From Nakamurella lactea DSM 19367 (GTDB lineage Bacteria; Actinomycetota; Actinomycetes; Mycobacteriales; Nakamurellaceae), in assembly GCF_000426645.1 (NCBI RefSeq), contig NZ_AUFT01000007.1:372001-436000 (forward strand): 64,000 nt of DNA. The letters run 5' to 3'. How positions within the stretch are numbered: position 1 is the stretch's first letter; each line of letters begins with the position of its first letter. Positions 60,610-64,000 of this stretch are shown one piece after another. The notes below the pieces were generated by a model, which searched no databases, was not told the origin of the DNA, and was given only the letters and a program-made list of their open reading frames with translations. A program made the translations under genes and the position numbers.

Positions 60610-61959
60610 ATGACGGACTACGACCAGCTCCACCGCGACATCCGGGCGTTCTCGGCGGAGCGGGACTGGGGTCGCTTCCACGACCCGAAGAGCCTGCTGA
60701 TCGCGATGATGGGCGAGGTCGGCGAGGTCTCGGAACTGCTGCAGTGGCTGCCGGCCGACGAGGCAGCCGCTCTGGTGGCCGACGAACCACTGCACGGCCG
60801 GGTCGCCGACGAGCTGGCGGATGTGTTCATCTACCTGATCCAGCTGGCCGAGGTCTGCGGCGTCGACCTGGTACCGACGCTGAGGACGACGCTGGCGTCG
60901 TCCGGGTGGAATCATGCGATGAAGTCGCCTCAGGGAGGGTGCCCGAGCTTGGAGGTGCTGCCCGACGCCAATCCGAGCAACTATCGGGCGAGGCTCCGTC
61001 GAATCAGAGCCGAGCGCAACGGACTACGCAAGACCAAAGGGCAGTATCATCCGCGCATGAACCTGGTCTTCAACCCGCCGCCTGGGTGGCCCCCGCCACC
61101 CGTTGGTTGGCGGCCACCACCTGGTTGGTGGCCGGTTGGGCAGCCGACACCGCCTCCCGATTGGAAATTCTGGGCAGAGAGCTCTGACATTCCGCGGGTC
61201 AAGGGCGCAGTGATGAGCCCGCAACAGTTCAAAATCCAAAACCTGACTGAGGGGCAGCTCGACCAGTTGGTCAGGGACTCGGCGGATAGAATTGCCTGGT
61301 ACTTCTTCGAGCGGGCCGCGGCCATGCAAAGGAATCCATGGATCGTCATGTCAGAGCACGCGAGTGCTATGCAGGCGATTCTGGAACGGATCGACCGTGA
61401 AGTGCTTCAGGATCTCGAATCGGCGAGCGAGCTTGACCTGATCGACAATCCTGTGTTGACCGGCCAAGACGCCCGACTGCATCGTCACGACTCGATTGCG
61501 ACGTTTCGGAGGGACTTCAAGTCGCGGACTCGCCGCCGAGTTAGTGCGCTCGTGTCAGAGTCGAGTGGTCCACCGGGGTCGATCCCCTTTACACCCTCCA
61601 CGCTGCAGTATCCGGTTCACCAGACCGAGAGGACCAATCAATCAGTTGTGAGTGCACCAACGGGTGTGGAGAACCTTCGATCGGGTACCTCGATTGTCGA
61701 CTCAGCTGAGATCGAGATCCGTATCGAATTCATTGCGAAAAGCATCAGGCGCCGTTCGGTCCGCTCTGCATGGATCTCCGGAATTGTCTTCGGAGTGGGC
61801 GCAGTTTTAACGGCATCGTCCCTTTTGGATAGTAGTCCGTCAGTTGCAATTTTTTGGGGCGCAATCGTATTTGGTGGAATTGCTCTAGTCCGCGCCTTAC
61901 TGCAGTATCACGCGGCCCGTGCGCATGCGGAAGCGCAAGTTCGGTCTCGTATGCATTGA
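60610..61959 (+). CDS. Chimeric ORF: MazG-like N-terminus joined to Pro/Trp-rich membrane protein
   Basis: Residues about 1-90 are a MazG-like nucleotide pyrophosphohydrolase (EVGEVSELLQWL, ELADVFIYLIQLAE, with the E-x-x-E and E-x-x-D metal sites). The family's usual end is missing; after GVDLV (about 60870) the sequence becomes unlike it. From ATG 61057 a second protein starts, with a Pro-Gly-Trp repeat (NPPPGWPPPPVGWRPPPGWW), a helical region and two C-terminal membrane helices (ISGIVFGVGAVLTASSLL and IFWGAIVFGGIALVRALL). The ORF is continuous, but the downstream part is probably translated separately from 61057. It looks like a junction where foreign DNA entered the mazG-like gene. Codon use becomes A/T-richer past the junction. 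Confidence 0.65.
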   Translation: MTDYDQLHRDIRAFSAERDWGRFHDPKSLLIAMMGEVGEVSELLQWLPADEAAALVADEPLHGRVADELADVFIYLIQLAEVCGVDLVPTLRTTLASSGWNHAMKSPQGGCPSLEVLPDANPSNYRARLRRIRAERNGLRKTKGQYHPRMNLVFNPPPGWPPPPVGWRPPPGWWPVGQPTPPPDWKFWAESSDIPRVKGAVMSPQQFKIQNLTEGQLDQLVRDSADRIAWYFFERAAAMQRNPWIVMSEHASAMQAILERIDREVLQDLESASELDLIDNPVLTGQDARLHRHDSIATFRRDFKSRTRRRVSALVSESSGPPGSIPFTPSTLQYPVHQTERTNQSVVSAPTGVENLRSGTSIVDSAEIEIRIEFIAKSIRRRSVRSAWISGIVFGVGAVLTASSLLDSSPSVAIFWGAIVFGGIALVRALLQYHAARAHAEAQVRSRMH

Positions 61960-62650
61960 TCGGCGCTGAAGCATTCCATTTTTGATACGCCTAGTTGATC
62001 CAGAAGAAGCTCGTGGAGTCGCCGTCATTATTGTTGGCCGCTGGCTACCGCGCGGGTGCCCCATCGCCACTAATCTTTTCGTCAGTCGGGCCGCGAGATC
62101 ACGGGAACTATGCATGTCGGTCCCGTCCACCGCTTTCACTAGCCTGGAGCCGACCGCTAACAGTCGGTTGAGCACACGGCTTCCCGCCGAAAGCCTCCTC
62201 ACGGACAGTGTACGGGTTCCGAGAACACGGCTCGCGTCCTCGGTGGTGGAGGTTCGGGCATCGTCGATGCCGCTGTTCTCGGACTTTAGTAGGTACTGCC
62301 GATGAATGGCTTTGCGCGTTTGGGATGCACCTATTCAGCATCAAAGACTCGGGGCTGCCTGACGCTAACCTCGGAGGCTATTAGGCAAGAACGGCGACTT
62401 GATCGAAATTGACGTCCATAACCGCAGGGTAAGCGGGTCGAGTCTGAGCGCGCGAGGCCGGGCCCCTGTTTCCGCGCCTGTGCGGGAATGCAACCAGAAC
62501 TGGTCGAGCACAGATGACGTGGGCGGCGAAATCGTCCGGTGGACGTCCCAGCGTATCGAAGAGCATCACTATACCTGCTGTCGGTGGCCGGCGATAGCAG
62601 TCGCAATGAATGTGGTTGCCAGAGCGGGAATGGTGTCCGCAAAATTCCCG
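61960..62650. other. Gene-poor, A/T-richer stretch
   Basis: 691 bases where no frame looks convincingly coding on either strand. Short minus-strand frames exist (for instance one ending in DVNFDQVAVLA near 62381), but none has a usable start plus recognisable content. It may hold decayed genes or the 3' side of the neighbouring island gene. Confidence 0.5.
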
Positions 62651-64000
62651 TCATCTGAAAGAATGCAAGCGCCCAGAATTGCTGCCGCGCGCGACCTCCA
62701 GGACGACTCGACTGACGGGCCTTCGCAATTGATCCGCGAGATTGTCCGCACGGCTGCCGAAGCGGACGCCCGACTCGTTCCGTACAAACCTGATCCACAC
62801 AACGGCCGCGGCTGCGACGGTACGGTGACGCGGAGGGGCGGTGGGTCTACGGCGCGCAGCCTCATCTTGAAGCTCGAGCCAGATCGCGTAGACACGCCCG
62901 TTTGGCATCGTAATCTCGGCCAGGCCGTCACCCAGTTGCATCGGGTTGGAGTTGACGCCGATACCTAGTTGCTCGAGCACTGTCGCAACGAACACAGAGA
63001 CGACGGGCGCCCACTGATCGCGCTTCCTCGCCGCGTCACTCCAGAAAGCATCGTCGGCCAACCCGGCACTAAGCGCGTCCGCGAGACACTCCAGGGTTGC
63101 TTGAATGGCTACCCCTGGATCAGAGGTGTTCGCCATGCGGTCCTTCAGCCTGCCTGAGTGTTTCAGAGCAAAGCGGCGGCCGATCTCCAGCCAGGCGACG
63201 CGAAGCGCTGGATCGCGGCCGATGTCGTATGGCCTGGATGCTGCGGGCGAGGTCTCGAGAAATTCTGATACCAATGCGGGCCGCGCACGTGCCAGCTCGC
63301 GACCTGCTTCGTGTAGCCGAGAAGTTGACACTCTCTCCCTGATAGCACTCCCAATCAGGTCGTTGAGGAACTGGCGATCATCACCAGTCAACTTGGCGGC
63401 CGCCCAGTTGTAAAACGACGCGCTGTCGAGCGCATATGACTCTTGCAGAAACCTGCTGGGCACGAGCAAGATGGGCACCTTGTGGAACGGATTGTGGGGG
63501 AGTCGATGTGGTTCAGACCGCCAACCCGCTTTCCCGAATGTTGCGTTCGGTACCTCGCTCAGTTGAGTGCGAACGTGGTGTTTGGTAGCGATCCGCTTGG
63601 TGTATTCGATGAACCTTTGTTTGAGGATGTTCAGCACCAGATCCGACAATCTGTCCGGTCCGACTCCGTCGGCCAGGATGGTCAGCGACTCGAGGTAGAA
63701 GCGCTTGTCCTCAACAAGTCCGGCCGCGTCATGAATTGCCATTGCGATGCTCGATGCCGTGATGGTACCGATGCCACTGCCTGCCGTACCAGCACCCGTG
63801 AGTCCTAGGGCGAACTCGCGGGGCTCAGGGAATTGGAGCATCCGTGCCGCCTCGTGGACTAACCACTTGCGTGATGAGGTTGGCGTCAGGACTGCTCGCG
63901 TGAAGAATCGCTGAATATCGCCACGTGCGTCAGCCCAGAAGGGATCGTGGTCTCTGAAGACAAGTTGAGGGCTGACGAAGAGTTGAGTATCTCTCGAGCA
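62651..64000 (-). CDS. Hypothetical protein, possible defence-island protein (5' partial)
   Basis: At least 450 residues; the frame stays open to the window edge, so the start lies outside. The visible part begins FVSPQLVFRDHDPFW, has GLTGAGTAGSGIG and DGVGPDRLSDLVLNILKQRF, and ends HSFR. The order (acidic N-terminal stretch, Gly-rich loop, VGPDRLSD, helical middle, a C-terminal GDGLAEITMPNGRVYAIWLE) recalls uncharacterised proteins near phage-defence genes whose C-terminus is PD-(D/E)xK-like. Here the C-terminal catalytic pattern is not clean: no Lys follows the Glu. I cannot name the family, and homology is tentative. The ATG at 63841 is internal, not the start. Confidence 0.5.
   Translation of the reverse strand, partial: CSRDTQLFVSPQLVFRDHDPFWADARGDIQRFFTRAVLTPTSSRKWLVHEAARMLQFPEPREFALGLTGAGTAGSGIGTITASSIAMAIHDAAGLVEDKRFYLESLTILADGVGPDRLSDLVLNILKQRFIEYTKRIATKHHVRTQLSEVPNATFGKAGWRSEPHRLPHNPFHKVPILLVPSRFLQESYALDSASFYNWAAAKLTGDDRQFLNDLIGSAIRERVSTSRLHEAGRELARARPALVSEFLETSPAASRPYDIGRDPALRVAWLEIGRRFALKHSGRLKDRMANTSDPGVAIQATLECLADALSAGLADDAFWSDAARKRDQWAPVVSVFVATVLEQLGIGVNSNPMQLGDGLAEITMPNGRVYAIWLELQDEAARRRPTAPPRHRTVAAAAVVWIRFVRNESGVRFGSRADNLADQLRRPVSRVVLEVARGSNSGRLHSFR

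Noticed and set aside
60940-60990. tRNA-like start GGTGCCCGAG near the MazG junction
   Set aside because: The stems and anticodon arm cannot be folded; the match is limited to a few bases.
62399-62968. Plus-strand ORF of 189 codons
   Set aside because: It overlaps the minus-strand gene, has no family resemblance and the opposite strand has better coding character.

Overview
The window is high-GC DNA with many GTG (and occasional TTG) starts, dense ATGA/GTGA gene overlaps and several PucR and GntR/FCD regulators. This points to a free-living, metabolically versatile actinobacterium, probably from soil. I cannot name the genus from sequence alone. I saw no rRNA, tRNA or CRISPR array. Almost everything up to about 50 kb is catabolic, arranged as modules that each carry an importer, enzymes and usually a dedicated regulator.

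Region 1 (1-5.2 kb) is a sugar or sugar-acid module. It holds the end of an ABC sugar permease (apparently a MalF-MalG fusion), a D-2-hydroxyacid dehydrogenase, a KDPG/KHG-type aldolase, an SDR with its GntR/FCD regulator, and a divergent fumarylacetoacetate-hydrolase-family enzyme. The SDR + FAH + aldolase set resembles non-phosphorylating 2-keto-3-deoxy sugar acid routes. Region 2 (5.2-6.2 kb) is a gene graveyard with a doubly frameshifted GNAT acetyltransferase and a VapC/PIN toxin remnant.

Region 3 (6.2-22.3 kb) is built around peptides: a DUF885 metallopeptidase-like protein, a DAO-family flavin oxidase, two S9 peptidases, a dipeptide/glutathione-type ABC importer with a fused double ATPase, a PucR regulator, and a gamma-glutamyltranspeptidase-family protein with Cys at the expected Thr nucleophile. 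Region 4 (22.3-30.7 kb) looks like N-acyl or D-amino acid salvage: two enolase-superfamily proteins sharing an unusual K-x-G-W-G motif flank a GntR regulator, a polar amino acid ABC importer and a translationally coupled N-acyl-D-amino-acid deacylase, followed by a PIG-L deacetylase.

Region 5 (30.8-49.9 kb) is a large acyl-CoA module: an HTH protein, a ThDP enzyme, an aldehyde dehydrogenase, a PucR regulator, a polyamine-type ABC importer with a displaced binding protein, a crotonase-fold protein, an ADP-forming acyl-CoA synthetase, an acyl-CoA dehydrogenase, a Cys-less thiolase-like protein with a DUF35 partner, an MFS transporter, two SDRs and a MaoC-like hydratase. Together they could import, activate, desaturate, hydrate and cleave an unknown carboxylate by retro-aldol chemistry, with the released aldehyde oxidised by the aldehyde dehydrogenase. 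This is the best candidate here for an undescribed pathway.

Region 6 (50.2-60.6 kb) is mixed: a nucleoside deoxyribosyltransferase-like protein, a large secreted beta-helix/PDZ/Ig protein, a TetR-MFS efflux pair with clear operator repeats, orphan hypotheticals, and two more decayed genes. Region 7 (60.6-64 kb) begins with a MazG-like gene fused in frame to an unrelated Pro/Trp-rich membrane protein. It then becomes visibly more A/T-rich, with a gene-poor stretch and a partial, possibly defence-related gene running off the end. This looks like the edge of a genomic island.
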